Source of the DNA: Ophioceras dolichostomum
Taxonomy: Eukaryota; Ascomycota; Sordariomycetes; Magnaporthales; Ophioceraceae
Assembly: GCA_003049485.1 (NCBI GenBank)
Contig: PYST01000345.1
Location: forward strand, 1 to 41,261
Reading direction: 5' to 3'
DNA: 41,261 bases
A program made the position numbers and the translations under genes. Below, piece after piece: positions 1 through 13,023 of this stretch (the first letter of the stretch is position 1; each line of letters begins with the position of its first letter). A model generated the notes under the pieces. That model was given only the letters and a program-made list of their open reading frames with translations. It was not told the origin of the DNA and made no database searches.

Positions 1-635
1 CTTGTCGACTCCCGACTCAAGCCCAAACCGGCAGCTTGAACAGCAGGGAAGGGACCTGCAGGGAGCACAAAAGGGGGCACACAACGCAGCTTTGCTGAAC
101 AAGTGTTTCTGCATCCTTCGCCTGGGCCGGTAAAACGAATGTGGAGATTGTTACTGTGGTTAGAGTCTCAAGTTCATCGAAATTCGAAGGGGAGAAGGCC
201 AGCCTGGGCCTGGAGTCTTCCTCTTAAGACTTGTGTTTTTTTCATATCAGTGATACTGGATGTTGGCCGCCGCCTCCTCGGGTTAACACTCGCACAAAAG
301 TAACGAAGAAATGGGCCTCACCGGAACTCCCAAGAGGGGAGCCAGGGTATCAGGCCTCGCCGTGCCGTTATTGTAACGGAGCGAGTAGCAAATAGGGGTG
401 CGTCTCGTCAAGTATCCAGTCCGCTTGGTAAGTCAGCCCCCAGTCCATGTCCGGGCTTGCTGGGCTGGCTTCCTAGGTAGAACAGAAGACCACCTCGTTC
501 CAACCAGACCAGTGACGACGAAGTACAAACTACGAACCAAGCCAGTCCAAACCTACCTCGTACAAAGTATACTATCAATTTGTTGGGAAACGAGAGAGAG
601 AGAAGAAGACACTGCAGCAACGGGCTTCAGAAACG

Positions 636-652
636 CTCTCTCTCTCTCTCTC
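636..652. repeat. (CT)n microsatellite
   Basis: An uninterrupted run of CT dinucleotides directly visible in the sequence. It lies in the gene-free left arm and disrupts any coding reading there. Confidence 0.9.
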
Positions 653-2669
653 AACGAATGGAAGAGAACAGACGGGCACTGTCTTGGGGGTCGGTCCTAT
701 CCCATGTTGGCAAACAACCCGCCCGCGCACACCCGCTGCAATGCATGCATGACAAAAGACCTGCTCACTTACTGGCCGCCCAGGTTTCAAAGAACGACTT
801 GCGAAAGAGAAAACGACGCTGCTCCATTAAGCCTTTTTTCTTTCTTTCTTTAAACTGCTTCCAGTTTTGATGCAGCTACCGAAGTATTGGCAACCTGAGC
901 ATCCGACCGGCTAGGCGGGTCTCGGCCTTCTTTTTCCTCGAGGCATGCACGACTCAGACAGGGATGTCGGGCTTGGTTGATGCCCCTCACTTGCAGGCAG
1001 TTGTGCTTATCAATAAGCATCTCATCAGTATCACCCAGGTTGCCTGCCGTCTTCGGTTCGGTTCGGTGGACGCACCACCTCAAAACTTTTATGTCTGCCT
1101 CTCAACTTGTCTTATGTTCTGTTCCAATACAGTGCCGCAGAACGTGTACATAGTAGTCCACTATACATCCGTCCCCCTACATCCCTTAGATGCTAGGTAG
1201 GTTTGGGGTGGTGGTGGTGATATTCTCTCCCCCCATCCCCTCCCCTCCTTTTTCCCGTCACCAGGAGCTGATATCTGGTGATTCCACCCCTCCAATCACG
1301 CTCTGCCCCGCCATTTCGTGACGCCCGCCGCCAGCAGGGCAAGGTCTTCTGAGCAAGGGCGGGAAGGACGGGCTGGCTGGCAGGCGGATGGGCTATCCTA
1401 ATCCTAGAGTGAAAGCTTCCTTCCTTCAACAAGTCCCTTTTCATTGTCTCTCGGCCACCCGAGGCAGGCACAGGCACATATTGAACCAACAAACCTGATA
1501 AGTGGACAAGACCCTGGTCCCTTCTAACACCACAACTGCTCACGCACGCGCACAACGAACACACGCACCCGCTGGCCGACTGACTCCCTTTGCCGCCACG
1601 CCCATTATTTTTCATTCACGGGCGATTTACCCGGGGGTCGGCGGCGCGTGTCGCTCTATGGAGAGAGGTGTTCTTCTATTTTATCGTTTTCGCCCCTCGA
1701 CTCTAAATAGCGTCATCCCGTGACCAGAACATCTGCCCCTCCCTCCATATTCGCCGAGGGTAGGGGGTTGGGATGGCCAGGTGCCTCGCAAAATAAGTAC
1801 CTACTCGTCATGATCAAGTCCGGTCCAGTTGTGACGATCTCCCTGGCCCCCCTCTTTTTTTGAGCGAACGAACGAGACCCGGATCCTTTAGGGCGGCATC
1901 TTCCACGACTCGTGTTGACCGACCCAGAAGCGGTTTCCGTTTTGCACATTGTGGACAAGGGGGTGGATTGGATGGGAATATTGCAGGAGGGCCACCACCG
2001 CCTTTCGTTCTCCTGCGTCATCGCGGGACCACCAGTCGGATGCCTCGAACGCGGCCGGGCGGCGCTGCGCGAAGTGATGCGGGCTGGTAGGTTCTGGTTC
2101 TTTCTGCCGTTGTGTTGTTGGTGCATGCAAAAGCTGGCACGCTCCTCCTGTCATGTCTGTCGAAATAAGCAATAGAAAACGGTTTCGTTTCTGGGATATT
2201 ATGTATTATGTTCATCCCCGACCACCCCGACAGGTCCAGTTCCATACGATGCTGTATGAGTTGTAATTGGAACTGGATCGCCTTGCCGCTCGGCCCTGTT
2301 TCGAGCCCGCCGTCCACACATGTAAATGTATATTCGACATTTCGGTAGGTTTCCTGTCTTCGTTCGTCCATTGGCCCAGGGAGGAGTGAGCGGGCAAGCA
2401 GCGAAACAAGGACACATGATGATGACCGACCCGTTGTTGGTGGCCGGATGGAAGCCAAGGAGATTTGTGTAAAAGCAATCCTTCATAGCAAAGTCCCTGC
2501 CCGTTGCGTGGGTTGTTGTCGGGACTTTGACTTTTCTGCAAAAGCAAAGAAGGCAACAACTGCCTGCAGCTCTATGCCCCCGCTGCTTTACAGGTTCTGC
2601 GCAGCCAGCATTTCATCCCCACCCCCTCCTTCCGCCAGGCCAGTCGACGACGGTGGTTGCACACAGCAG

Positions 2670-2685
2670 GCACACACACACACAC
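2670..2685. repeat. (CA)n microsatellite
   Basis: Run of about eight CA dinucleotides. A second CA run occurs at 4859-4871. Both are in DNA without a supported gene. Confidence 0.9.
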
Positions 2686-5600
2686 GGGAGGAGCGACCAC
2701 AAAGAGCCTGACTCCATCACTATCCCTTCCCTCCTCCTTGCCGTAAGTTCCTGATATGAACGGAACGCAAAGCAGGGCAGTCAGAGGGGCATAGCGCAGA
2801 TCCTGATTTGAGGTGTTGCGAAACTGCCGAAGAGAGACACTTGGGCAGATTGGACGTTTCTGGTCTACGCAAGCCCGAGAAGCAGATCAATGCTGCCTGC
2901 CCTGCTAGGACGCGATGATTGATGGCTTGGTCAAAATGACGGATGGCTATGTGGTTTTTCTCTTCAGGCAGGCTAAGCTCGGGCCTGCACGCTTGCAGCC
3001 CCAGCTTGCTCTTGTTCATCGGTTCGGCACAACAGTTGAACCTTTGATGCACAGTGCACACCGCCCTTCCAGCCCACTCACGCTGTGCATGTACCCATTA
3101 GGCAAAGCAAGCAGGCATTATTTGCTCCCTACTCCCTTGTCGTCGTCGCCAATCGTCATGCAAGGACGTGAGAAAAGGGGAAGGGCTGGACCAGCACAGA
3201 AACCTTCAGGTTGCAAGGTTATCCGAATGTGTGCGGTATTTGGCGCAGCTGGTGTATCACCTCACCATCATCATTCTTGTCTGATTTGCTCTCTGCCAAC
3301 CCAATCCACATCCACCACCCCCCGCCGCCCCTTCCTTGTCTTGGACGAGATATTGCATGTACCTTCCTACATATGCCGCCACGGAAGGAGTAAAGTGGGT
3401 GTTTCTGAAGGTCGGGTCTATACAGTATCTTGTCGTCCGCCGGGCACGCCTGCTGGCGGGCGGCGTCAGACGACGATTCAAGATGGAAAGTGCTGATCGA
3501 TAGTCCTTTTTGTCGTTGCCCCTCCCCTGCTGCCCCTCCTTATTTGCCTCAATGAGTCTGCTTACGTCCGAGTTGGCTGCGGCGGGTGCGCCGGTGATCC
3601 AGTTCCCGCTTTTTGCGTTCTTTTTTTTCTTTCTCGGGTGGACCTGGGCCAGGCGGGCTCGTGGACAAGGAGCGAGGGAATGACAATTAGATGGTATGCG
3701 GATCACGGGATCAGGATTTTGTTGTCCTTCTCGTCCGCTGGTCTTGTTGGGTTGCCGTTGTCCTCTGCTGAGGGAGACCCATCCCGAGACAACATGTGAC
3801 CGAAAAGAGTCAGGAAAAGCCGGTGCCCGAAGCCGACGACGGGTCCCAGCCCAGTCAGTCACGCATGCGCAACTTTCTATAGGAGAAGAACAGCCCCCCA
3901 TGACCCTCTATCCTCTCGAGAGGCGAGGAAGTTTAGGACACCACTATCATGCTCATCATCCACAAAGACGGACGCAATATCAAGCCTAGGACGGCGGCGA
4001 GTACCCGGTACGACGGAGAAAGGGACACACACTCTTGCACAGAAAGGTAGAACATACTCCAGAGTCAGCCGCCACAGGAGAGGGAGCAGAGGATTCGACG
4101 GTCCAATACCGTCGTTGTACGAGCACACCAAGCAAGCAAGTCTGGAACTTCCCTCTTCCTCCTCCCCATCGATCCCTTTTTGTGGCTGAAAAGAGGGACG
4201 GATTGGATAAGGGGACCACAACTCTGGCCCTCAGCTCATCCCCAAGGATCCCCCCAACCTTAGGTAGGGAGTCCGTAGTCCAACCGGGCGGACCAACCAC
4301 CACGGGGGCAAAGGGATTTGATCGATTCCGTGCTTCGCTCGGTTGGTCGGTCGGCCGGTCTCGATGTAGTTGCAGGTTTTGTTTGCAGTCCGCTCGGCTG
4401 CCTTGTGTGTTCCCTCCTCAAAACCGCATCCTTCGCTCGGATGTTCACTTTCGTCTATTTCCACGGTCGGTCAGGTAAGCAAATACAACGCCTCTCGACC
4501 GCAGCTGAAAAGGTCAGGCCAGAGAGAAGCCGGCCAGCCGGCCAAGGGCAGAGAGCCAAAATTGATCATCGCTGCCGGATGGTCGAAAAGGATGTGCGGG
4601 AGGCAGCTTGAGGTACGGATAATGAATGTACTGTGCAACTTGGGTTTCGATGTCAAAGATACAAAGACGAAAAGAAGCGGTTCCATAGGCCTGAACTGAA
4701 CCGCCGCAGAATGCAGGCAGGGTGACAAGGGTCTTCTTTCCCACCAGCCGGAAACGTCGACAAGACTGGTGGGCTTGGAATGTGGCCCTCCTTTCGGCTT
4801 AGCCTGGCAAACCTGAAAGACGACGGTCGGAACGGAGACCTGGGCTAGCCTGGCCTGGCACACACACACACGAAGTCTCAAAGTCACGAACACACTGCGT
4901 CGTGGGCTTTGTAATTGCGCCCCGGTGTGAGAGCAACCTCGGACTGTGCTTCTCAGCACGCAGCCAGTCACCAGCCCAGCCCACCCTGCACCCGACAGGC
5001 TCAATCTCACTGCTAGTCAAAGTGAGCACAGGCGGGTGAATTAGTGAGGCCCTGCCCAACCTACCTGCAAGCCAGGCTGCGGCTGCACAGTGCGAGGCTC
5101 CGATTGGTGCGATGAGGGATAATGGAGAGCAGAAACGACGGGCCACCCACCGTTAACCTCCGTATTCCTTCTTCTCGACTTTCGCACACCCAATTTCCAA
5201 GTGTGATTGATACACCACTGCGACGGACCAGGTCCCCTTTTCTCTCACATTAGAGAATAATGCTGCGCACTGGAGATGTTTGTTTGTCCAGGTTGGCAAT
5301 TTCCGCCCCCTCTCTCCATTCCTTGCTCGGTACAAAAACCGAGACCGTTCGGAGCAATCATCATCGTGAGCGACAATTTTGTGCCGTGTTCCAGCTGCTA
5401 GAGCTGGCAAGCAGACGGAGGGGACCACATGCAGCTTTTTATTCAGTTGCCAACAAAACGGATGTTCTCATTCGATAGCTGGGACACCCCTTGTCGGATG
5501 TCGTTTTTTTTCCCCCTCCCCCAATCTCCACTCCACAGTGACCAGAGTGGCCCACCCCTGTTTTGGGGGGTTTATGCTTGTGCTTTCGCTTTCTGTCTTT

Positions 5601-5843
5601 TCAAATCCATCCCTTTTCCTTGTTCAATAGAGGGAGAAAAAAACAAAAAAGGAATACCCGTTCAAGTCGAGGCGGTCGGTCGACTTCGGTTACCTTGGCC
5701 GCACGTCGTATTATTTCTTCTTCCCTTCCCCTCTTTTTGTGACAATCAGCACGAAACAGGTCCGCAAGGTATGGGCTTGGATCGACTGACCGAACCCGGT
5801 CGGTCGATGACACCCCTCCTCCTTCGTTTCCCTTTGGCTACAG

Positions 5844-5858
5844 TTTTTTTTTTTTTTT
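5844..5858. repeat. Poly(T) tract, 15 nt
   Basis: A 15-nt T homopolymer inside a wider pyrimidine-rich stretch (about 5,490-5,870). The length may be unreliable in the assembly. Confidence 0.85.
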
Positions 5859-6560
5859 CCTTTCTGACCTTCCGCTTTGTGCGAGGATGGCCGATGCGTG
5901 AGGCGAGAAAGAGAAGGAGGAGGAGAAGGAGGCGACAGGAAGGGACCGCAGCAGCATGATGCTGGAAACGGCGGTTTGCTTAGGCACGACCAATGTGTGG
6001 CCGCCACTGGGTCGTATGCGACCATCACTACCCAAGACAACACCATCAAACTCTCCTTCATTGACCACCACGCACAGGCAGCTCCGTCCGTCCCACAAGC
6101 CGGCAGCTGAATGGCTCGTTCCAATAGTTGTGGCATATCGCGAGGGACTTGTGTACAGCTACCAGACGGGCGAATCTCTCGTCCCACTGCGCCATCCCAA
6201 CAGAATCCATCACGGCCAGCTAACTACACCTAGCCCGTTGACAAGTCAGCCATGGTCAACCCGAACAAAGAAGCGGCACGCCGCCAAAAGAGCGGAGTGG
6301 GAAGCATCAGAGCGCACAGAACAGCACATCGAAAACCAAACCCACCACCACCCCCCGGTTCAGCTGAAGCCTGAAGGAGCGCCGGTCTGAACGCTCCGTG
6401 CAAGCCACCCAGAACTCCGGGGGCGGGTCCGCTGCTCCGGCCGCCTGCCTGCCAGACACGAATCAGCAACCACGCAACCAACCATAACCTCCCGCACCGC
6501 TCTTCCCAAGGGCACATGCGGACTAGCGAATGTATGGTGCGCACTGCGTAGGTAGTAAAA

Positions 6561-6579
6561 CACACGCACGCACGCACAC
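6561..6579. repeat. (CACG)n-type microsatellite
   Basis: Short tandem of CACG units. A separate (CATC)4 tract lies at 6915-6930. Both are in non-coding DNA. Confidence 0.8.
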
Positions 6580-8400
6580 TTTTTCCATAGTCCCAGAGGA
6601 CAATAATGTGATTGGCGCGACGGACCAGCAAGTGCTGTCTCGCAAGGATCGAAAAAGAAAATAGGGCAGACGGACAGGCGGACAGGAAGGCGAACTATGA
6701 CGGCTCTTCCTCCTAGGACCACTACTGCTACAGTACGATATTCACTCCCACCCACAACTAAAAGGCAACATCTCAACTAGCATCGAGGTTTCGTCAGGCT
6801 CCTCGTTGTGTCCTTCTCCTGCAGGTTTCCGCCGAGCGGGCCCCAGTCCCTACCACGACGAACATGTACATGTAAGCCCGCCCTTTCTCGCGAACTCGCA
6901 GTCGTCAGCCCATGCATCCATCCATCCATCACGTCCATCCCGGCTGGGGTTTCTCAACCTGGCGGGGTGGTTGGTGAATGAGTGAGTGGGTGGGGAGGTG
7001 CCAGCCAGAGCCAGAAGAGTGAATCACAACACTCTCCCAAATGCCGGCACTCAGATACACAGACACGAGACGTCTCTCTCGGGGTGGTGGGATCGATACT
7101 CAAGCAGGCAGCCAGGCAGGCAAAGCAGGCAACCTCAAGGCTAGCTGGCTGCTTCGCTGGCAACTTCTCGATAATGACGATTGATGCTTCCACGTCCATC
7201 CACCTGGCAATTTTCAATGCCTAAGTACGCCGAAGTGGCATGCTAGGTTTCTCTTCAGCCCGACAAGGCGGGCAGTGCTTACATGTCTGTTCTGTTCTGT
7301 GGTGGTTCGCCAGCCACGGAGCATGTACGCCGCAACGCCGCCCCCCAAAACCCAAGCTTCCGTAGAGTCAGTATCCCGACATTTTCCACAAGCCACGCTG
7401 TGACGACGGGAGTCAGTCCGACGCCACCCCTCGCATCCACCCTTCTTCTACGTCCCAAGCACAACTCCAAACTTCCAAACTCCAATAAACACTCGTCGTT
7501 GGGTATGATGACTCCAACGCATCCGGTGTGAATAAGTCGAGTGATACACAGCATAGCAGCCGGTCACAGCAGCGGGCAAGGATTCGAGTGTCAGAAGCTC
7601 GAGTGGCAAGCAAGCAAGCCAGGCCGGCCAGCAGCCAGGGAGAGCTCCTGGGTGCGGTAAGGTCGTCCAACCCCGCAGTGGGGTCTCGCTGATGTCAGCA
7701 TGTTCACGCTTCTCGACTTCATGTCTTGTCCATCCAGTCACCACGGAGGCATGGCATAGCATGGATGGCATCAGTGGGCGCAAATGTGAAGGCAGGCAAG
7801 CAGACAGCCAGGCGTCTTGCCTCGGGTGATCGATTTGTCCTCGTCCACCGTGCCCCGATCCATTTTCTGTCGAAGCCTCGCCTTGCTGTGCTGCGGCCGA
7901 CGTAGTGACGCACCGAATGGGTGCCGATGATGAGACTGTTTGTGTCTGTTTCGTCGGTCAGTCAGTCGACGGACTAACCCACCCCGTTCGGAGCTTGGAG
8001 TTAACAACAGAAGAGGGATGCAAGATCGGTCACAAAGAACCTCAAGGATAGGGGGAGGTATTTCGTCGGCCCCTCCCCAACTATTGGTTAACATTCCGTT
8101 TTTCTGGCCTAGGGTGGTGTGCGTACCTAGAGGTAGAGAGCGGGTGGTGAGCTTCAGCGTTTTGGATACTCCCTTTTCCGTTACCCGGAGAGAGGCTCTC
8201 ATCACGCATTGGGGAAGGAACCTGGTGGTTTCCGTCACGCAACACTACCAAACAAATGAACTTGTTAGATGGGTTGCGTTATCGTATGTCTGCGTGGAAG
8301 TTTCGAACGGGGACGGACATATCTATCTGGCTTGACATCCTCATACGACGAAAGTACTCGTCCGTCCGTCACTCGGGATGCAGCTGGCGTCAGCTACCAT

Positions 8401-11400
8401 AACCACCTAACTGAGACACGATTGCATCCGTGATGACCGCAAGGCGCGCTGGGTGACTGTGCTATGTAGACGTGGTAGCTACGTTAAGGTTTGCGATTCC
8501 GTCCACCAAAGGGGAGAGGTGCTCATGAATATACAAAAGCCATTGCGTGAATCGCCGCCGACCATCTACTAACTTATTATGTCGTAGGCAGGGAATGGTT
8601 GGCTAGGAAGTCAGTCTCATTGAGGCTAGAAATGGTCGTCCAACGGAGTGGATAGAGGTGCTGCTTCTGGGACGTCTTAGCTACTGTGTTTGACGTCAGG
8701 AGTCAAGACCCAGGGGCACATCACTTTGTCTTCGTTAACCACATTCGCTTGGGGTAATACACTTACTTGACTGAGCCCGTCGATGTTGTTCTTAAAGGGC
8801 AGGGCGGGCATCCCCGACTACCTAGGTACCTAGGGATTCTGCCACGTCTTCTTTTTGCGTGGTTGGTTCCCTCTCGGATGCTTGTATGATATGTTTTGTT
8901 GCCGGTACAGTCCCGCGGATGATCGTAAACGTAGAAGAGATAGGATATGAGTGTCCACTTCGAGTCCCGGCCAACAGCTGACATAGAGAAGGAGCACTGT
9001 TTATAAGTGCGTTGTTAAAAACGCCAAGCTGGCCTTGTATATAAAGCGGCAAAGGCAGGTTGAGGCTCTGAGCCTCTGCCCCGAATTGGGTCTCATATGG
9101 GGGCCTTGCCAGAAACTCAGAGATCGCTCGCTTGTACCTGCCAGGTCGGTCTGACAGACACAGAGCTATCACCAACCTTAAACTGCCTTCGTTCGTTTTG
9201 GAGCCAAGATCCCTCTGTGGAGATACTAAGGTATGTATGCAGGGAAGAGGCGGAATTGCTTATGAGAAACCGATCCGTTGGGTTGCTTCTAAGTTCTTAC
9301 GTGGCTCATGATCTGCCGTGGATCTGGAGCGTCCCCCAGAATCCAGCATCGCGGTCTTCCGTTGATTACACCTCCCATATATAGGTTCTCCTTGGCCAAT
9401 CGATCGCTTGCCCCTTGGTTGTGCGGCTGCGCTGAAGGGAGCAGGTCGGCAGGTGGACCCGCAGGATTCATGTGGTCGGACGGTCGGTAGGATTCAGCTT
9501 CTCGCAAGGCAGAATCTGGCTCCCTGCGCAGGTTAGGGGGTGATATACGGCGTATTCAGAGAGACACGCGAACAGGCCCTGCTTGATACACGTATACGTT
9601 TTGAATTTTTGGGTTGTTTTTCTATTCTCACTACCCGGAATCTGGTTGAACGCGTAGGCGGCGTAATTCATGACGATGGTTTAGATCACTGGCGTTTTCT
9701 CGCAACGTTCTAAGATAACTATGCTCTCATCGACTGAGCTTGAAGCGTACTGTAGTAATTCTCCCCCAGTTTCCTGAGGATATTGACGCCTTTCTCGGAA
9801 CTTTGAGCTGCAATCCACGTCCTCCCGGTCCGCGAGTTCCTTTGGGACGCCTGATCACAGACTAAACCGACCCCGAGAGCGCGACTGGTCCTCGTAGTCT
9901 TGAAGGCGGGCTATGCGTCGTCTGAGACAAGAAGGGTCCGGCGTGATTTGAAACCTCCTCTTATGGCTTGGAACGCGCACGAGGGCTTTGCCAGTGCAGG
10001 TAGACCTGTTGCGCGAATGGTCGGCGGCTACCGCTCGACACGGCCTGGTTTGCCTCTCGACTTGGTCGAGAGCTTCGTGAGATGCCGACGTCGATTTGCT
10101 TCATTATTCAGAAGTGGTACGACGAGGACTTCAAGCTCGCAATAGAAAGCTTGACACAAAAGGAAGTCACACCATGCTTGGTTCTCAGGAGTGTCTCCTG
10201 AAACGAGGCCGTCCGGTAGTGTATCCTTCCATATCACCTGTGCTTGCGTGGCTTCCTTTGGTAATTTGCCGTGATGGAGAGCATATGGATAGCCTGTCGT
10301 TTGGTCAGCGGTGAGCTAGTATCCTGAAGCAGTGTCCTTCGATAAGGAAGAAGGGAGGAGGGCGGCTGCAGGGGGCTATGCGTGGTCATAGCGACCAAGC
10401 ACATCCCTATTCAAGGATAGTAGGGGAAGGGTCTGTTGGGTTGGTTACCTCCGGGTAAGGTGACATCCTGCGTGTCCAGTTCAGCTGTTCAAGGATGCTT
10501 TAACTAACAATGGTCCGGGAAACCAGTAATTATCCACGGGGGAACTCGGCCGAGTGATCGATGCTTCGAGAACAACCCTAATATCTTTTCAGCCACGCGT
10601 CCTTCTATTCAGTGGAATGAGCAAGCCAGCGGTTTGACGGCCAACAGTGCCAAGAGCTATAACTTCCGTGTTGGCTCGGAACTTAACACGTTCCATGCGA
10701 CACGTGGTCCTCCTGCCATGTGGTTTCGCAGCTGATAAATCGAAGGGACCCATTGATGGTGACGATAGAAGGAGTAGGAGTCAGGGAAATAAGACGGCGA
10801 AGCACAAGTCTTAAGCACGCAGTTGGTAGCAGGGATAGCGGGCCTTCGGCAGATCGCTGCGTGGATTGACGTTTAGTCAAGCATGGCCCAGAATGTCTCC
10901 ACGACAGTGGGGAGAAGATATGCGCGCCAAAGCTGGTGGAGGAGTGCTATGTTTAGGAGAGGAACCGACGTCTACCCGTATGCTAATCAGTCTGGCTGTA
11001 GGGGGCTCGAGAAGTCGAAGAGAAGTGAGGCTGAGGAGTAGTGAGGCGGAAGGGGAAGAGCGCGCCCTACCCGTGCTAGGACATCCCAATGTATCCTCAT
11101 CAAAGGAGGAAAGTAATATGGACCAATCACGTCGGTTCAGCTGGCCTACGTTTAAACTTTCCTAGACGACAGATGGACTATAGACAGATCCTATGTCTTT
11201 CCGGAAATATCGTGTCCAGAAGGAGATAAGCTAGCAGGGAGGAATGTGAGGAATGAAGGGAGGGGAAAATGTGATGGAACCCTCCCATCGACGCGTTTAT
11301 GGCCGAATTTTGACCGGCATTGCCGCATGGCGTCCTCCCTTGGCCAAATTTCCATCTCGCCGGCGACCACGGAACCGGAGCGCCGTGTGTTTCGGTCCAT

Positions 11401-12450
11401 CGCCTCCCGGGATCACGGTCGCTGGGGCGGATTACCAATGCGGAGACCTCTTTGTAAGGTGGCTCTTCTGGCCTGAGGAGTGGGAACTTGCCTACGCTAG
11501 GTTAGGCCTGGGAATGTGTCCCACTGAGGATGTGGTGGTGACCATGCCTGAAGGAGTCCAGGACCAGGTAGCATAACCACTGGGTAGGAGAGTGGAAAGG
11601 AGCTCGTGTAGGAGGGCAGGAGGGTCTGATGTTGGCGACCCTGATTCTTGGATATGTAGGCCAAGCGTCTCTCCAATGTTCAACTAACGTGTTCTTGCCA
11701 AGGGCGGTGGAAAGGGGGCAATGACTGAGAGATGGGATTTGTGGTCCTGGTGGCGCGTCCGGGAGTAGTGGGCGGCAACGGGTATCGTTAATCAGGCACG
11801 AAAACGGTAGGTAGAGGTAGGCAAAATGATGAAGTATTGCGAGACATGAGTGACGTGCTGGTCAAACTTGAGTCCTCGATATTGGCACAGCGAGGATCAT
11901 CTGCAGTCAGACCTTCGTGGAGCGCCGAGTGATGACCATCTTGTCAGGACCTTCTTCACATGGCCTACCCAGTCGATTCACCGCCTCTCTCCATGTAACG
12001 AGTGTCGCCGAGGACGAATAGCTTGGAGAGGGCCAGCCCTACAGGGCGCAACGTCAGGTCTTGGGTGGACGTAACATGCTTAATCTGACCATGGAACAAC
12101 TCAGGTGCCGTTCTTTCCGACGGGTCTGATATGAGCAAAAACCCGCTGTACGCCGTACGGGCTTGGCTGTTGGCGTGTGGGCGCTGGAAGCCGCCTGGGA
12201 CTGGCTGGGCCATATCTCTTTTGACATCCAGGGCCAGTTTTCCGTCGGAATGTCCTCGGCCGACCGCGATGGCAATGCGGGGCGCGAATCCCCTGCCAAG
12301 AAGTTCGAAGGATCGGCTTGGCCCAGCCGCTCTCATCATCACGAGCCGAGATAAACCCAGACACACTCAGCCACCCTGGCGGAAGAGAGGCAATGACCAA
12401 GCATCCAAGCATCCAAGCCAACAGGATGATGTTGCGTAGGTGGAAAGGAG
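8401..12450. other. Gene-free region, mixed composition
   Basis: This part is less pyrimidine-rich than the DNA to its left and carries fewer simple repeats. It has no supported gene. The best ATG-started frame is 11253-11576 on the plus strand (107 codons), which shows no motif and no coding-like pattern. A 10-bp palindrome, TACCTAGGTA, lies at 8819-8828. Some of this DNA could be old, decayed mobile-element sequence, but no terminal repeats or recognisable protein remnants were found. Confidence 0.5.
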
Positions 12451-12563
12451 ACACAAACGGATCAATCTATCCGTAGCGCGCTCCGGCTGCTTGTCGAAGC
12501 GAAAGCGAACAAAAGGGAGGGAGGAGGGAGGGTTGGGCTTGACCAGCAAAGGTTATAAGCCAT

Positions 12564-12570
12564 TCGTATA
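12564..12570 (+). promoter_or_regulatory. TCGTATA heptamer upstream of the UPC2-type regulator
   Basis: The heptamer matches the sterol regulatory element core bound by yeast Upc2/Ecm22. It lies about 450 bp upstream of the start codon of a gene whose product has a UPC2-like zinc cluster. A possible TATA-like string (TTATAAG) is just upstream at about 12553. The match is exact but short, and a second copy occurs in unrelated intergenic DNA at about 23194, so chance is possible. An autoregulatory site is an inference. Confidence 0.3.
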
Positions 12571-13023
12571 TCACGAGAAAAGAGCCCCGTCCGTACGGCC
12601 GTCTTCGAGCATCGAAAGCATCAAGCCAGCAGACACAAGAGCAGCTCTAAGAGGGCCAAGACAACTGCTATTTCGAGAAGGGGACTTGACGGCAGAGGAG
12701 AAACCAGCCGAACAAACCAACCCACCACATGCTGACATCCTGACAGGCAGCCGGGAAAATACCCTTCAGCCCTAACTGTACCTGCTCCTCCCTACAGACG
12801 CCTCGGACTTCTTTCCCCCCTCTTTCTCGTACAGTTACCCGTTTCGCTACCCGTAGGCCGAGCGAAAGACCTAAGGAACACTCGAGGTGGGGGAGAAGAA
12901 CCACCAAGAACCAAGACCAGAACCATTGCAGATACGGCAAAGCGAGGAAAACGAGAACCGCGCACACACCACGCATTCCGACAACAGCTGGCCTTTTGCC
13001 AGAAGCAGACAACTATACGAAGA

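Larger units (their letters stand above)
1..8400. other. Gene-free 5' region, low-complexity DNA
   Basis: No exon chain, domain motif or coding-like frame could be supported here. Open frames are short, present on both strands in similar number, rich in Pro/Arg/Ser/Cys, and mostly lack an ATG at a sensible place. The DNA has many C/T and A/G tracts and repeated CAGG/CAAG-like words (for example near 7,100 and 7,600). Simple repeats occur at several points. No tRNA or rRNA was recognised. It could be long intergenic DNA, untranslated transcript or distal regulatory DNA; the sequence does not decide. Confidence 0.55.

Noticed and set aside
398..853. 151-codon plus-strand frame
   Set aside because: Crosses a CT microsatellite and pyrimidine tract, has a weak start and no protein features.
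2018..2458. 146-codon minus-strand frame with a moderately protein-like middle
   Set aside because: Starts with TTG; the first ATG gives about 117 codons with no motif, no splice partners and a random C-terminal end.
12101..12454. Minus-strand frame starting with a signal-peptide-like hydrophobic stretch
   Set aside because: The apparent start codon is GTG, not ATG, and the rest of the frame is low-complexity; other frames over the same bases look no worse.
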